A stretch of DNA of 64,000 nt from Amycolatopsis orientalis DSM 43388 (GCF_000411975.1 NZ_ASXG01000130.1:1-64000), one strand, 5' to 3'. Positions 1-8,423 are shown, counted from the first letter of the stretch. Program-made: numbers and translations. The notes: generated from the letters alone by a model not told the origin.

Positions 1-59
1 GCGGGAAAGATGCCTTGACAAGCACCCCAAGACCGCAGGGAGGCTTCGTATCGGGGTGC
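1..59. repeat. Partial copy of dispersed palindromic element
   Basis: This is the right half of the element seen whole at 8624-8730, in the opposite orientation. Positions 13-35 match the conserved hairpin arm containing CCTTGACAAGCACC. The outer end is the 9-base terminal repeat TCGGGGTGC at 51-59. The left half lies outside the window. It sits just downstream of the tag gene. Confidence 0.7.
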
Positions 60-126
60 AGGGTCAGGGCTGGGTGCACCGATCGTCGGGTGCGGCGGTT
101 GCGGTTGGCGAGGAGGCGTCGGCGGG

Positions 127-690
127 TTAGGTTGCGCGGAAGCAGCCTTTGACGTGGTCGTCTACCATGCCGGTGGCTTGCATCAGGGCGTAGCAGGTGG
201 TGGGGCCCAGGAAGGCGAAGCCGCGCTTCTTCAGCTCTTTTGCCATTGCCTTTGACTCATCGGTTACGGCTGGGACGTCGGCCATGGTGCGGGGGCGGCG
301 GTGTTTCGGCGGGGCGAAGGACCACAGGAGTTTGTCCAGTGGGATGTCCAGGTTTGCCACCGCTCGCGCGTTCTTCACGGCGGCCTCGATCTTCGCGCGG
401 TTGCGGACGATTCCGGCGTCTTGCATCAGGCGTTCGATGTCCTTTTCGCCGAAGCGCGCGACCTTCTCCGGTACGAAGCCTCGGAAGGCTTTCCGGAAGT
501 TCTCGCGTTTGCGCAGGATCGTGATCCAGGACAGCCCGGACTGGAACGATTCGAGGCACAAGCGTTCGTACAGCTCAGCCTCGCCGTGGAGCGGGACGCC
601 CCACTCCTCGTCGTGGTAGACCGCGTAGTCCGGGGCCGAGTTGCCCCAGCTGCAGCGGGCGATGCCGTCTTCGCCCAGTAGTTCCGTCAC
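127..690 (-). CDS. tag: DNA-3-methyladenine glycosylase I
   Basis: This is a 187-residue base-excision repair enzyme that removes 3-methyladenine from alkylated DNA in the cytoplasm. The family zinc ligands are all visible with the same spacing as E. coli Tag: C13, H26, H179 and C183 (C-S-W-G near the start, H-V-K-G-C near the end). E47 in LCLESFQSGLSW matches the catalytic/base-recognition glutamate. The GTG at 690 was chosen because it overlaps the upstream stop (GTGA) and the protein then has the usual family length; an open frame continues upstream to 1056 but encodes nothing recognisable. It is the last gene of a minus-strand run with the SRPBCC, DivIVA-like and gpgS genes, an order conserved next to tagA in mycobacteria. 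Confidence 0.95.
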   Translation of the reverse strand: MTELLGEDGIARCSWGNSAPDYAVYHDEEWGVPLHGEAELYERLCLESFQSGLSWITILRKRENFRKAFRGFVPEKVARFGEKDIERLMQDAGIVRNRAKIEAAVKNARAVANLDIPLDKLLWSFAPPKHRRPRTMADVPAVTDESKAMAKELKKRGFAFLGPTTCYALMQATGMVDDHVKGCFRAT

Positions 691-1142
691 TGTTCCCCCA
701 TTGAATAGTTCTCCGCGAACTTCGCGAACTGCCGCAGCGAATGCCGGACTCCCAGGGCGAACGCCGGGCGCGCCAGGGGCCAGCCCGCGCGGCCGAGGAG
801 GCCGAACGGCAACTTCAAATGCTCGGCCCAGACGAACGTGCACTGTCCGGCGCCCTTGGCCAGCACCTGGAACACCCCGGTTCCCTGCACCAGGCTGCCC
901 AGGTGACGCACCGTGCAGCGCAGCGGCGGCTCCCAGGTCGTGATCTCCATCGTGTCGGTGAATCCGATGCCGCCGAAGCCGGTGAAGGCCGCGAGCTTCG
1001 AGCCGACGCTGCGTCCGTTGCCCTCGATGACGCGCACTGACGTGCCGAGCATCCATTCGCCTTGCCGGGCCCAGTCGGTGAGCGCGAGCCAGGTCGTGCC
1101 GGCCGGTGCCGCGACGTCGACCGACAGCACCAGGTCACTCAC
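687..1142 (-). CDS. SRPBCC-fold (START-like) protein
   Basis: This 151-residue protein has the pattern of the SRPBCC/polyketide-cyclase superfamily. It opens with a short beta strand (SDLVLSVDVAAPAGTTW), continues with W-A-R-Q-GEWM and alternating strands, and ends in a long C-terminal helix (HSLRQFAKFAENY) that would close the hydrophobic pocket. The ligand and role are unknown; such proteins usually bind small hydrophobic molecules. The GTG start overlaps the end of the DivIVA-like gene by 8 bases, and its stop overlaps the start of tag, so the three are almost certainly co-translated. The superfamily assignment is by sequence pattern only. Confidence 0.8.
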   Translation of the reverse strand: MSDLVLSVDVAAPAGTTWLALTDWARQGEWMLGTSVRVIEGNGRSVGSKLAAFTGFGGIGFTDTMEITTWEPPLRCTVRHLGSLVQGTGVFQVLAKGAGQCTFVWAEHLKLPFGLLGRAGWPLARPAFALGVRHSLRQFAKFAENYSMGEQ

Positions 1143-1464
1143 CCGACGGCCTCCGGTGCGCCCCTTCGCGCGGCTGCAGCGCGGCCTCGAGCCGGGCGAC
1201 CCGTTCGCGCAGTTCGTCCAGTTCCGCGCCGGTCCTGCGCAGCACCCAGTCCACTTCGGACATTTTGTAGCCGCGGAACACGAGCTGGAAGCGCACCTGG
1301 CGGACGTCCTCGCCGGTGATGTCCTCGGCGGGCAGACGGGTGGGCGAGCTGCCCGGCGGCAGCGGCGCCAGTTCCTCGCCCCGGCCGAACACCACAGCGG
1401 CCAGCAGGAACACCACGGCGGCCACCAGCAGCATGACTACGAGGTAGATCAGCGCGGTCGTCAC
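1135..1464 (-). CDS. Small membrane protein with DivIVA-like domain
   Basis: This 109-residue protein has one N-terminal membrane segment (about residues 4-26) and a short cytoplasmic part. That part includes a DivIVA-type stretch (VRQVRFQLVFRGYKMSEVDW) followed by a predicted coiled coil (residues 72-97, RRTGAELDELRERVARLEAA). It resembles the small DivIVA-domain protein next to gpgS in mycobacteria (Rv1209 in memory-based synteny). A role at the cell pole or division site is inferred from the domain, not shown. The GTG at 1464 was chosen because the hydrophobic segment begins immediately after it. The stop overlaps the start of the following SRPBCC gene. Confidence 0.8.
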   Translation of the reverse strand: MTTALIYLVVMLLVAAVVFLLAAVVFGRGEELAPLPPGSSPTRLPAEDITGEDVRQVRFQLVFRGYKMSEVDWVLRRTGAELDELRERVARLEAALQPREGAHRRPSGE

Positions 1465-1763
1465 GCGACGATCGTGGCACACCGCCGCCGGGAACGTCGC
1501 GCTAGCACGGCAAGTCGGAACGACCGGACCACCCAGGCGACCACCAGCGGACCGCACTGGCCGCTCCGCGCACGGGCTGGCACCGCGCCCGCACGCGCCG
1601 TGGCCGCCCGTGCGCGCCGCGGTCACGCTCGTGATCGTCTCCGTTCCCCGCCCTCTCGGCTCCGACGCAGCCGCGTGTCCGATGTGGACGCTCGCGTTCG
1701 GCCAGCCGCGCGACCTGCTTCGGGTGCCTCCCTGGGAAACCGAACCGCTGTCCGATGTGGACG
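1465..1763. other. Intergenic region with a 17-bp direct repeat
   Basis: No convincing gene is seen. Two identical 17-base copies of TGTCCGATGTGGACGCT lie at 1676-1692 and 1749-1765, 73 bases apart; the second overlaps the gpgS stop codon. The 14-base core recurs at three other places in the window. The segment would carry either the 3' end of gpgS or a promoter for the three genes below it. Confidence 0.6.
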
Positions 1764-2669
1764 CTACGGCTGCCGGGCGGCCAGCACCTCCCGCATCGGG
1801 GGCCGGTCCACCACCGGCACCTCCGTCACGTCCGGCACCCACTCCCCGGACACCTGCACGAACTGCGTGAACCGCGCCGCCTCCGCGCTCGGCATCCCGC
1901 AGCGGGCCAGCGCGGTGCCGAGGATCTGCCGGGCCATCACGCCGAGTTGCAGCAGCGACCGGTTGCGGTGTTTGCGCACGCCGAGGTTGACCTGCGCCAA
2001 CCCGTCGAGCCCATAGCGCTCCTCGGCGTCCAGCAGCAGGCCGATCTCCACGCCGTATCCGCCGGCGAACGGCACCGACTCCAGGAACTCGCGCGTGCCC
2101 GCGTACTCGCCGCCCAGCGGCTGCACCAGTTCGCCCAGCGACGGGCGCAGCGCGGACAGCACCGGGCGCGCCAGCAGCTCCGTCACCCGGCCGCCGCCGG
2201 TGCTCTCCAGCCGCAGCGGGCGGCGGTAGAAGCCCTTGACCAGGTGCACGCCGTCTTCGGTCAGCAGCGGACCGAGCAGCGACGGCACGAACGCCGGGTC
2301 CGGGTCGACCAGGTCGGAGTCGAGGAACACCACCACGTCGCCGGTCGTCGCGGCGAGCGAACGCCACAGCACCTCGCCCTTGCCCGGACGCGGCGCCAGC
2401 TCCGGCACGACATCCTCGCGGCGCACCACACGGGCCCCGGCGGCCGCGGCGACCTCGACGGTCGCGTCCGTGGAACCGGAGTCGACGACCACCAGCTCGT
2501 CGACCACCCCGCCGAGCAGCGGGCGCACCGACGCGACCACGGCGCCGACTGTTTCCTCCTCGTTCAGCGCCGGCAGCACGACCGACACGGTCCGGCCGCG
2601 TTTGGCGGCGAGGATGTCCGCGGCGCTCCACCCGGGCTCCTGCCAGGTGCGACGGTGAAACCAGCTCAT
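1764..2669 (-). CDS. gpgS: Glucosyl-3-phosphoglycerate synthase
   Basis: This GT81 glycosyltransferase (301 residues) transfers glucose from NDP-glucose to 3-phosphoglycerate. That is the first step toward glucosylglycerate and, in mycobacteria, methylglucose lipopolysaccharide. The GT-A fold signature VVDSGSTD is at about residues 61-68. The metal-binding DSD is in VVFLDSDLVDPDP at about 113-125. The acceptor-loop features KGFYRRP, GGRVTELLARP and GGEYAG follow in the order typical of GpgS. The ATG at 2669 is 15 bases from the divergent plsC ATG. Context agrees with mycobacteria, where gpgS lies next to the DivIVA-like and tag genes. The usual phosphatase partner gpgP is not in the window. 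Confidence 0.93.
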   Translation of the reverse strand: MSWFHRRTWQEPGWSAADILAAKRGRTVSVVLPALNEEETVGAVVASVRPLLGGVVDELVVVDSGSTDATVEVAAAAGARVVRREDVVPELAPRPGKGEVLWRSLAATTGDVVVFLDSDLVDPDPAFVPSLLGPLLTEDGVHLVKGFYRRPLRLESTGGGRVTELLARPVLSALRPSLGELVQPLGGEYAGTREFLESVPFAGGYGVEIGLLLDAEERYGLDGLAQVNLGVRKHRNRSLLQLGVMARQILGTALARCGMPSAEAARFTQFVQVSGEWVPDVTEVPVVDRPPMREVLAARQP

Positions 2670-2683
2670 GGGGCGATCGTGCC

Positions 2684-3397
2684 ATGCTAGAACCGGTGCC
2701 CGATCCTCCGGAGGGAGAACCCTTGCTGCCGCTGCTCGTCCGTTTCGTGCTCGGACCGCTGGTCCGCGCGCTTTACCGGCCCCAGGTCGAGGGAGTGGAG
2801 AACATTCCCGCGGACGGCCCGGTGCTGCTCGCGGCCAACCACCGGGCGGCGCTGGACACCGGTGTGATCACGTTCACCACCCCGCGGCAGGTCCGGTTCC
2901 TCGGCAAGGCCGAGTACTTCACCGGCAAGGGACTCAAGGGCCGGTTCATCGCGAAATCGCTCGACGCGCTCGGCTACGTCCCGGTCGAACGCGGCAACGC
3001 CCAGGCCGGGCTCGCCGCGCTCGAGGCGGGCCGCAAGGTGCTCACCGACGGCGGCGTCTTCGCGATCTACCCCGAGGGCACCCGCTCGCTCGACGGACGG
3101 CTGCACCGCGGGCACACCGGCGTCGCCGCGCTCGCGCTGTCCACCGGGGCCAAGGTGGTTCCGGTCGCCTTGTTCGGCACCGAGGGCATCCAGCCGAACG
3201 GCGCGAAAATCCCGCGGCTCGCCAAGATCAAGGTCCGGTTCGGCGAGCCGCTGGACTTTTCGCGGTACGAGGGACAGGACTCGTCCTCGGCGATCCGCCG
3301 GTCGGTGACCGACGAGATCATGTACGCGATCCTCGAATTGTCCGGGCAGGAATACGTCGACACCTACCACAAAAGGCCGGACGAAAAAGCGTCGTAA
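2684..3397 (+). CDS. plsC: 1-acyl-sn-glycerol-3-phosphate acyltransferase
   Basis: This 237-residue membrane-associated acyltransferase makes phosphatidic acid from lysophosphatidic acid. The catalytic NHxxxxD motif is at residues 52-58 (NHRAALD) and the glycerophosphate-binding EGTR motif at 131-134. The start is uncertain. The ATG at 2684 has no ribosome binding site and lies only 14 bases from the divergent gpgS start. An in-frame TTG at 2723 is preceded by GGAGGG about 7 bases upstream and may be the true start (224 residues). The last bases run up against the convergent LOG gene. Confidence 0.9.
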   Translation: MLEPVPDPPEGEPLLPLLVRFVLGPLVRALYRPQVEGVENIPADGPVLLAANHRAALDTGVITFTTPRQVRFLGKAEYFTGKGLKGRFIAKSLDALGYVPVERGNAQAGLAALEAGRKVLTDGGVFAIYPEGTRSLDGRLHRGHTGVAALALSTGAKVVPVALFGTEGIQPNGAKIPRLAKIKVRFGEPLDFSRYEGQDSSSAIRRSVTDEIMYAILELSGQEYVDTYHKRPDEKAS

Positions 3398-3403
3398 CGC
3401 GCG

Positions 3404-3946
3404 TTATCCGGCGGAACGGCTCATGATGTCGATCAGCTTGTCGGCATCGGAGGCGACGCTGATCAGCTGCCGGGTCTCCGGACGCAGGAAGCCCTTTTCC
3501 AGCATCTGGTCGGCGAACGCCACCAGCGGCGAGTAATACCCGGCCACGTCGAGCAGTCCGATCGGCTTGCGGTGAATGCCGAGCTGCGCCCACGTCCACA
3601 CCTCGAACAATTCCTCGAGGGTGCCGACGCCGCCGGGCAACGCGACGAACGCGTCCGACAACGCGGCCATTTTCGCTTTGCGCTGGTGCATGTCGGCGAC
3701 CACGTGCAATTCGGTGAGGCCGCCGTGCGCGATTTCCACGTCCGACAGCACTTCCGGGATCACCCCGATCACTTCGCCGCCCGCGGCGAGCGCGGCGTCG
3801 GCCACCACACCCATGGTGCCGACGCTCGCGCCGCCGTAAACGAGGCCGATTCCCCGCTGTGCCAGCAGTTTCCCGACGCCGGCCGCCGCCTCGGCGTACT
3901 CCGGCGAGAAGCCCCGCGCCGAACCGCAGAACACACAGATCCGCAT
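3404..3946 (-). CDS. LOG family protein (cytokinin-nucleotide phosphoribohydrolase type), second of pair
   Basis: This 180-residue Rossmann-fold enzyme is of the LOG/TIGR00730 family, which hydrolyses nucleoside 5'-monophosphates (cytokinin ribotides in plants, AMP in bacteria) to base and ribose 5-phosphate. It shows the N-terminal VFCGSARG strand, YGGASVGTMG, and the signature PGGVGTLEELFE with the catalytic Arg/Glu region before it (HQRKAKM). Length is normal for the compact bacterial form. The ATG overlaps the stop of the other LOG gene (ATGA), so both are translated from one message. The physiological substrate is not known. Confidence 0.9.
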   Translation of the reverse strand: MRICVFCGSARGFSPEYAEAAAGVGKLLAQRGIGLVYGGASVGTMGVVADAALAAGGEVIGVIPEVLSDVEIAHGGLTELHVVADMHQRKAKMAALSDAFVALPGGVGTLEELFEVWTWAQLGIHRKPIGLLDVAGYYSPLVAFADQMLEKGFLRPETRQLISVASDADKLIDIMSRSAG

Positions 3947-4731
3947 CAGTGCGTGTCCTCCCAAGCCTGATAAGACTCCTGCACGACGCGCACCGCGTCG
4001 TCGATGTCGTCGGTCAAGTGCAGCAGGTCGAGATCTTTCTCGCCGATTTTCCCGCCGCCGAGCACCGATTTCGCGATCCAGTCGTACAGCCCGCCCCAGT
4101 ATTCGGTGCCGAACAGCACCACCGGGAACTTCGTGACCTTCTTGGTCTGGACCAGCGTGAGCGCCTCGAACAGTTCGTCGAGCGTGCCGAATCCGCCGGG
4201 AAGGCAGATGAACGCCTGCGAGTACTTGACGAACATGGTCTTGCGCGCGAAGAAGTACCGGAAGTTCACGCCGAGGTCGACCCACGGGTTCAAGCCTTGC
4301 TCGAACGGCAGCTCGATGCCCAGCCCCACGGAGAATCCGCCCGCCTCGTTCGCGCCGCGGTTCACCGCTTCCATCGCGCCCGGGCCGCCGCCGGTCATCA
4401 CCGCGAACCCGGCCTGGGCGAGCGCGGCCCCGATCTTGCGCCCCAGTTCGTACTCCGGGTTGTCGCGTTTGGTGCGCGCCGAACCGAACACGGTCACCGC
4501 GCGCGGAACCTCGGCCAGCGCGCCGAACCCCTCGACGAACTCGGCCTGGATCCGCAGCACGCGCCACGGGTCGGTGTGCACCCAGTCGCTCGGCCCCCGC
4601 GAGTCGAGCAGCCGCTGGTCGGTGGTGCTGCCCTGGTCGCGCCGATCGCGCCGGAGCACCACCGGACCCTTGTGCCGCTCCACCGGACGTTCGGGGTACT
4701 GGCCGTCGGGAAACTCAGACTGTTGGCTCAC
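3946..4731 (-). CDS. LOG family Rossmann-fold protein with N-terminal extension, first of pair
   Basis: This protein (261 residues) has the LOG core from about residue 70 onward: VTVFGSARTKRDNPEY, MTGGGPGAMEAVNRGA, and the signature PGGFGTLDELFEALT. The roughly 70-residue N-terminal extension is polar and includes the VHTDPWRVLRIQAEFVEGF region seen in the long TIGR00730 subfamily that sits beside dapE in actinobacteria. The start ATG is the first after the upstream region without open frame. It is co-translated with the shorter LOG gene; the two paralogues differ enough to suggest different substrates or a mixed oligomer. Confidence 0.9.
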   Translation of the reverse strand: MSQQSEFPDGQYPERPVERHKGPVVLRRDRRDQGSTTDQRLLDSRGPSDWVHTDPWRVLRIQAEFVEGFGALAEVPRAVTVFGSARTKRDNPEYELGRKIGAALAQAGFAVMTGGGPGAMEAVNRGANEAGGFSVGLGIELPFEQGLNPWVDLGVNFRYFFARKTMFVKYSQAFICLPGGFGTLDELFEALTLVQTKKVTKFPVVLFGTEYWGGLYDWIAKSVLGGGKIGEKDLDLLHLTDDIDDAVRVVQESYQAWEDTH

Positions 4732-5089
4732 CAGCCAAGCCTACGGGCCGTCCGGCGGGGGCGGGCGCCCGCGTCGGCACCAGAGCGTGACGGATCGGTT
4801 GCCCGCGGCTGAACGCCGGAAAGCAGACCACCAGCGGGTTCCGGTCCTGCTACCAACGGCCGGTTGTCGGCAACTACCGACGAAAGTCGCCCGGACCGTC
4901 CCAAACCGGCGTTTTCCCTGGTACGGGGCTAGTTGCGAGGAATAGTCCCGATCGCCCCCGAGGTCCCGCTGGTCCGTTCAGCGCATTGACCGCCCCGGTG
5001 AGCGCTTTTTTACTCACGGTGTCCGCGGCCTGATCAGCCCAGCTCAACGCGTTGCGCTTTCCCCATCGTGTACCCCGAAAGGACTGTCG
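4732..5089. other. Intergenic region with probable promoter of the M4 protease
   Basis: No gene is seen in these 358 bases. A plausible vegetative promoter, TTGACC at 4986-4991 and TTTACT at 5009-5014 with a 17-base spacer, lies about 75 bases before the protease start. A ribosome binding site GAAAGGA sits just before the ATG at 5090. The divergent promoter of the LOG pair must also be here but I cannot place it. Confidence 0.4.
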
Positions 5090-7177
5090 ATGACGTCCAG
5101 AAGAGGGCTCGCCACCGGCATCGCCGGTGTCGCCGGTCTCGCCCTTTCCCTGCTCGCGCTGCCGGTGACCCCGGCATCCGCGGCCCCCGCCCACCCTTCC
5201 GCCGACCCGCTGGCCACCGCGATCGCGGCCGCCGACCGGGCCGCCGCCGGCGCCGTCGGGCTCCGCACGAGCTCGGCCGAGAGCCTGCACCGCGTCAGCA
5301 CCACCCTGGGCGACGCCGGGCTGTATTACAACTCCTACGAGCGCACCTACGACGGCCTCCGGGTCGTCGGCGGGGACGCGGTGATCGTCTCCGACGGAAC
5401 GGGCCGCGTGCGCGGCACCGACTCCGCCGAGGGCGCGGCGATCACCGTGGGCACCAAGCCCGCTGTCGACGCGGCGCGCGCGGCTTCGGTCGCCCGCGGC
5501 CAGCTGCCGACCGTGAGCACGGTGAGCAAGTCTGATCTGGTCGTTCTCTGGGGCGCGCAGCCGAAACTGGCCTACGAGGTCGTCGTCAAGGGCCGCACCG
5601 CGAAGGCTCCGAGCAACCTGCACGTCTTCGTCGACGCCGCCACCGGCAAAGTCCTCGACCAGCGCGACGACGTGAAGGCCGAAAGCCCGGCGATGTCCGG
5701 CGCGAACGCCGCGGCCCCCGCCGCGGCGGGCAACGGCAACAGCTACTACGTCGGCCAGGTCAGCATCGACACCACCGGTTCGGGCAGCTCGTACTCGATG
5801 CGCGACCCGAACCGGTCGGGCATCAGCTGCGGCCGCGAGGGCGGTTCGGTGTTCACGAAGTCCAGCGACAACTGGGGCAACGGCAGCGGCACCGACCTCG
5901 AAACCGGTTGCGTCGACACGCTTTACAGCGTGCAGACCGAGTGGAACATGCTGAAGGACTGGCTGGGCCGCAACGGCATCGACGGCAACGGCCGCGGATT
6001 CCCCGCCTCGGTCGGGCTGAGCGACGTCAACGCGTACTGGGACGGCTCGTCCACGCACTTCGGCCACTCGCAGGACAACCAGCGCCAGGCCACGTCGATG
6101 GACGTGGTGGGCCACGAGTTCGGCCACGGCATCTTCCAGAACACGCCGGGCGGCGCGGGTTCGGGCAACGAGAACGGCGGGCTCAACGAGTCCACTGGCG
6201 ACATTTTCGGCGCGCTGACCGAGTTCTACGCGAACAACCCGGTCGACAAGCCGGACTTCACCGTCGGCGAGGGCGTGAACCTGGTCGGCAACGGCCCGAT
6301 CCGCTACATGTACAACCCGGGCCAGATCGGCGACCCGAACTGCTACTCGTCGTCCATCCCGAACACCGAGGTGCACTCCGCGGCGGGTCCGCAGAACCAC
6401 TGGTTCTACCTGCTCGCCGAGGGCAGCTCGCCGTCGGACGGCCAGCCGTCGAGCCCGACCTGCAACAACAGCAGCGTCACCGGCGTCGGCATCCAGAAGG
6501 CGGGCAAGATCTTCTACAACGGCCTGCTGCACAAGACGTCGTCTTGGAACCACAAGGCGGCCCGCAAGGCCACCCTGCAGGCGGCGGTCGACCTGTTCCC
6601 GGGCAGCTGCACCGAGTTCAACGCCACCAAAGCGGCGTGGGACGCGGTTTCGGTCGGCGCGGTCTCCGGCGAGGCCACCTGCACCGGCAACCCGCCGGCG
6701 GGCAACGACTTCTCCGTCGCGCTCTCGCCGACGACCGCGACTGTCCAGCCCGGAGAGTCCGTCAAGTCGACGGTGACCACCAAGATCACCAACGGCAACG
6801 CGCAGTCGGTGAAGCTGACCGCGAGCGGCCTGCCCTCGGGCGCGACCGCGACGTTCGACCCGGCGACCGTCCAGTCCGGCGCCACCGCGACCGTCACGAT
6901 CGCCACCTCGGCCAGCACGCCCAAGGGCACCAGCAAGATCACGATCACCGCGACCGGCGCGAACGCCACCCACACCTCGGACTTCACGCTGACCGTGGGC
7001 AGCGGCACCCCGCCGGGCTGCGGCGGCGTGGCGGCGTGGGACGCGAACACATTCTACGGTCCGGGCGACGTGGTCTCGTACCACAGCCACAAGTGGACCT
7101 CGACGTGGTACTCCGTCGGCGCTGAGCCGGGTGCGCCCGGTTCGTGGGCCGTCTGGACCGACAACGGGGCCTGCTGA
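5090..7177 (+). CDS. Secreted M4 (thermolysin-like) metalloprotease with chitin-binding tail
   Basis: This 695-residue extracellular zinc endopeptidase begins with a Sec signal peptide (about residues 1-32, ending ASAAP). An FTP/PepSY propeptide (about 40-200) follows and would inhibit and fold the enzyme. The M4 catalytic domain carries the zinc motif H342-E343-F-G-H346 and the third ligand E367 in NESTGD. After about residue 545 come an Ig-like domain with repeated Thr/Ala (540-640) and a C-terminal CBM5/12-type chitin-binding module (about 646-695: AWDANTFYGPGDVV, HKWTSTWYSVGAEPG). The GAAAGGA ribosome binding site supports the ATG. Together with the chitinase downstream it suggests a set aimed at chitin-protein material such as fungal walls or arthropod cuticle. 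Confidence 0.93.
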   Translation: MTSRRGLATGIAGVAGLALSLLALPVTPASAAPAHPSADPLATAIAAADRAAAGAVGLRTSSAESLHRVSTTLGDAGLYYNSYERTYDGLRVVGGDAVIVSDGTGRVRGTDSAEGAAITVGTKPAVDAARAASVARGQLPTVSTVSKSDLVVLWGAQPKLAYEVVVKGRTAKAPSNLHVFVDAATGKVLDQRDDVKAESPAMSGANAAAPAAAGNGNSYYVGQVSIDTTGSGSSYSMRDPNRSGISCGREGGSVFTKSSDNWGNGSGTDLETGCVDTLYSVQTEWNMLKDWLGRNGIDGNGRGFPASVGLSDVNAYWDGSSTHFGHSQDNQRQATSMDVVGHEFGHGIFQNTPGGAGSGNENGGLNESTGDIFGALTEFYANNPVDKPDFTVGEGVNLVGNGPIRYMYNPGQIGDPNCYSSSIPNTEVHSAAGPQNHWFYLLAEGSSPSDGQPSSPTCNNSSVTGVGIQKAGKIFYNGLLHKTSSWNHKAARKATLQAAVDLFPGSCTEFNATKAAWDAVSVGAVSGEATCTGNPPAGNDFSVALSPTTATVQPGESVKSTVTTKITNGNAQSVKLTASGLPSGATATFDPATVQSGATATVTIATSASTPKGTSKITITATGANATHTSDFTLTVGSGTPPGCGGVAAWDANTFYGPGDVVSYHSHKWTSTWYSVGAEPGAPGSWAVWTDNGAC

Positions 7178-7205
7178 CGCGGTAACCGCCGCATAGCGAA
7201 CTCCA

Positions 7206-7241
7206 GACCAGCCGGGCACGGCGCCTCGTGCCCGGCTGGTC
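7206..7241 (+). terminator. Hairpin terminator after the M4 protease
   Basis: A perfect 14-bp stem (arms 7206-7219 and 7228-7241, GACCAGCCGGGCAC and its complement) encloses an 8-base loop 29 bases after the protease stop. There is no strong T-run, as is common in high-GC actinobacteria. Confidence 0.75.
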
Positions 7242-7255
7242 CGCTTAGGCGGAAG

Positions 7256-7288
7256 TTGTCCAGACCAGCCCCGAATTTGTCTAGACCA
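7256..7288 (+). promoter_or_regulatory. Two DasR-like (dre) sites upstream of the chitinase
   Basis: TTGTCCAGACCA (7256-7267) and TTGTCTAGACCA (7277-7288) are direct copies starting 21 bases apart, two helical turns. They match the Streptomyces dre consensus core TGGTCTAGACCA with two mismatches and one mismatch respectively. DasR is the GntR-type repressor that couples chitinase genes to N-acetylglucosamine. Binding here is inferred from the sequence. Confidence 0.65.
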
Positions 7289-7364
7289 TACGATCGGCGG
7301 TAGGCAGCTCACCGCCCGCCGCTTACCGTTTGCGGCGACACCGTTATCGGGGACGGGAGCCGTG

Positions 7365-8423
7365 ATGAACGGATGGAAGTCACGCTGGTTCGGAACCGCC
7401 GTCGCGGCCCTGCTCGCCCTGCCGCTCGCGGGAATCGCCCCCGCGTCCGCGGCCGTCGCGCCGCAGTCGGACACCTGCGCGGTGAAGCCGAGACCATCCG
7501 GCCCGGTGCTGCAGGGCTACTGGGAAAACTGGGACGGTGCCTCGAACGGCGTCCACCCCGGCATGGGCTGGGTGCCGATCAACGACCCGAGCATGGCCGC
7601 GCACGGCTACAACGTCATCAACGCCGCCTTCCCGGTGATCCAGTCCGACGGCACCGTGCTGTGGGAAGACGGCATGGATTCGACGGTGAAGGTCTCCACT
7701 CCCGCGGAGATGTGCGCGGCGAAAGAAGCCGGAGCCACCATCCTGATGTCGATCGGCGGCGCGGCGGCCGGCATTGACCTGTCCTCCAGCGCGGTCGCCG
7801 ACAAGTTCGTCAGCACCATCGTGCCGATCCTGAAGAAGTACAATTTCGACGGAATCGACATCGACATCGAAACCGGCTTGTCGGGCAGCGGCGACATCAA
7901 TTCGCTGTCCGCCTCGCAAGCAAACCTGGAACGCATCATCGACGGCGTACTGTCGCAGATGCCACCCGGTTTCGGCCTGACCATGGCCCCGGAAACGGCA
8001 TACGTAACGGGCGGCTCGGTCACCTACGGCTCGATCTGGGGCGCGTACCTGCCGATCATCAAGAAGTACGCGGGCAACGGCCAGCTGTGGTGGCTGAACA
8101 TGCAGTACTACAACGGTTCCATGTACGGCTGCTCCGGAGACAGCTACGAAGCCGGCACCGTGCAAGGCTTCACCGTGCAGACGCAATGCCTGGACAAGGG
8201 CCTCACTGTACAAGGCACGACGATCCGCGTGCCACTGGACAAACAGGTCCCCGGCCTCCCCGCCCAACCCGGCGCAGGCGGCGGCTATCTGGACCCGAGC
8301 TCGGTTTCACAGGCCTACCAGAGCGTCCCCGGCCTCAAAGGCTTGATGGACTGGTCGATCAACTGGGACGGCTCCCGAGGATGGACCTTCGGCGACAACG
8401 TGAAGTCGCTGCAAGGCCGCTAA
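7365..8423 (+). CDS. Secreted GH18 chitinase
   Basis: This family 18 glycoside hydrolase (352 residues) cleaves beta-1,4 bonds in chitin. A signal peptide occupies about residues 1-33 (hydrophobic ALLALPLAGIAPASAA). The conserved SIGG strand (ILMSIGG) and the catalytic DxxDxDxE motif (DGIDIDIE, acid/base E169) are intact. Substrate-site residues MAPE and MQYYN are also present. There is no separate chitin-binding or fibronectin module, so this is a catalytic domain only, unlike many actinobacterial chitinases. The ATG at 7365 is preferred over the GTG at 7362 because the GGGAG ribosome binding site is better spaced. Two DasR-like sites lie just upstream. Confidence 0.93.
   Translation: MNGWKSRWFGTAVAALLALPLAGIAPASAAVAPQSDTCAVKPRPSGPVLQGYWENWDGASNGVHPGMGWVPINDPSMAAHGYNVINAAFPVIQSDGTVLWEDGMDSTVKVSTPAEMCAAKEAGATILMSIGGAAAGIDLSSSAVADKFVSTIVPILKKYNFDGIDIDIETGLSGSGDINSLSASQANLERIIDGVLSQMPPGFGLTMAPETAYVTGGSVTYGSIWGAYLPIIKKYAGNGQLWWLNMQYYNGSMYGCSGDSYEAGTVQGFTVQTQCLDKGLTVQGTTIRVPLDKQVPGLPAQPGAGGGYLDPSSVSQAYQSVPGLKGLMDWSINWDGSRGWTFGDNVKSLQGR

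Noticed and set aside
913..2016. Long plus-strand frames through 900-2700
   Set aside because: They are antisense shadows of the SRPBCC, DivIVA-like and gpgS genes, with Arg/His/Pro-rich translations and no domain.
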